Assembly (NCBI GenBank): GCA_003695555.1
Contig: RFIU01000045.1
Span: forward strand, 1 to 7,217
Origin: Alphaproteobacteria bacterium
Lineage (GTDB): Bacteria > Pseudomonadota > Alphaproteobacteria > Sphingomonadales > Rhodothalassiaceae
Reading direction: 5' to 3'
DNA length: 7,217 nt
In this document: piece by piece, positions 6,721 to 7,217 of the stretch
How the letters are laid out: every line of letters begins with the position of its first letter
Numbering within the stretch: position 1 is the first letter of the stretch
The notes under the pieces: model-generated
Told to the model about the DNA's origin: nothing
Seen by the model: the letters and a program-made list of their open reading frames with translations, nothing else
Databases searched by the model: none
Made by a program: the position numbers and the translations under genes

Positions 6721-7217
6721 AGCGCACGGCCGGGCCGCAAAGGGCGGCAATGATCCTTGCCGGGCTTGCCTTCGCTGGCCTTGCTTCCAGCGCCTCTGCC
6801 GGTCCGGCCGGCGGGAATTCCGTCGCTGCGGCTGATGCGGGTGCCGCGCTGTGCCGTGCGGATCCTGCCACCGTTGCGCCGCCGCTACTGATCAGAGCGC
6901 TCGCCCGATCGGCCGAAGAGGTTGCGCGCACGCCGCCTTCGGTACTCATCGAGATCCGTGACAATCGCGGCGATACCCGACAGATCCTGGCCCGCTATGA
7001 CCCCCGACTGCCGCGGCGCGGCACGACGCAACAAAAGCCGAAGAGGGCGCAGCGATCTATCGAGGCGGACGAAGAGCCATGGGTGGGCGGTTGGCGCGTT
7101 CTCGAGCGGAATGAGAATCCGGTTTCCCCCCGCAAGGCGCGGCGCCGGGCCGAAAAGCTGGCCCATGATGGCCCGCCCGGCAGCTACGGCCTGATCGCCC
7201 GATATCTCCAGGGCGAA
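6717..7217 (+). CDS. Secreted protein of unknown function, C-terminus cut by window edge
   Basis: I do not recognise this protein. The frame is open from the ATG at 6717 to the window end (167 codons, no stop). The N-terminus is a good Sec signal peptide: basic MKRTAGPQR, a hydrophobic run MILAGLAFAGLA (12-23) and a likely signal peptidase I site after SASA (Ala28). The mature part is Ala/Arg/Pro-rich with a single cysteine (Cys46), a stretch with beta-strand potential SVLIEIRDNRG (75-85), a basic low-complexity linker (about 97-114) and EPWVGGWRVLE (120-130). The lone cysteine is not in a lipobox. The start overlaps the upstream stop as ATGA and has only a weak GGAT ribosome site, so it probably depends on translational coupling. 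An internal ATG at 6750 would keep most of the hydrophobic run but lose the basic part. Codon use resembles the neighbours, which supports a real gene. Confidence 0.75.
   Translation, partial: MKRTAGPQRAAMILAGLAFAGLASSASAGPAGGNSVAAADAGAALCRADPATVAPPLLIRALARSAEEVARTPPSVLIEIRDNRGDTRQILARYDPRLPRRGTTQQKPKRAQRSIEADEEPWVGGWRVLERNENPVSPRKARRRAEKLAHDGPPGSYGLIARYLQGE

Overview
The window is GC-rich chromosomal DNA, with almost every third codon position G or C and very few TTA, CTA or TCA codons. It looks like an alphaproteobacterium, perhaps of the Rhizobiales type. This rests on the family of giant NAD-glutamate dehydrogenase and on the alphaproteobacterial style of the Trm112-like protein (CPVT instead of CPVC). 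No mobile element, CRISPR array, integrase or phage gene is visible. It reads as an ordinary housekeeping region with a few points worth a second look.

Layout. Positions 1-4755 on the minus strand carry nearly all of a ~1600-residue NAD-dependent glutamate dehydrogenase. Its last residues lie beyond the left edge. Next comes a 400-base intergenic stretch with the presumed GDH leader, a weak promoter candidate, a short inverted repeat and a striking polypyrimidine tract. A tRNA-Gly(GCC) gene with encoded CCA follows at 5160-5234 (minus), with a good sigma70-like promoter about 70 bases upstream. Rightward genes start at 5502: a thioredoxin-TPR chaperedoxin of the CnoX/YbbN type, a small Trm112-family protein 31 bases later, and, overlapping it by ATGA, a secreted protein of unknown function that runs off the right edge.

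Function. GDH links glutamate to 2-oxoglutarate and the TCA cycle. The plus-strand genes form a likely operon for protein quality control (CnoX) and for a Trm112-like partner protein, coupled to an exported protein I do not recognise. The leftward GDH and tRNA genes diverge from the rightward operon around 5235-5501, where a palindromic TTGCAA could serve as -35 element in both directions. I see no convincing novel defence or mobile system. The most open question is the exported protein at the right edge. The long antisense open frames inside GDH are best explained by codon usage.
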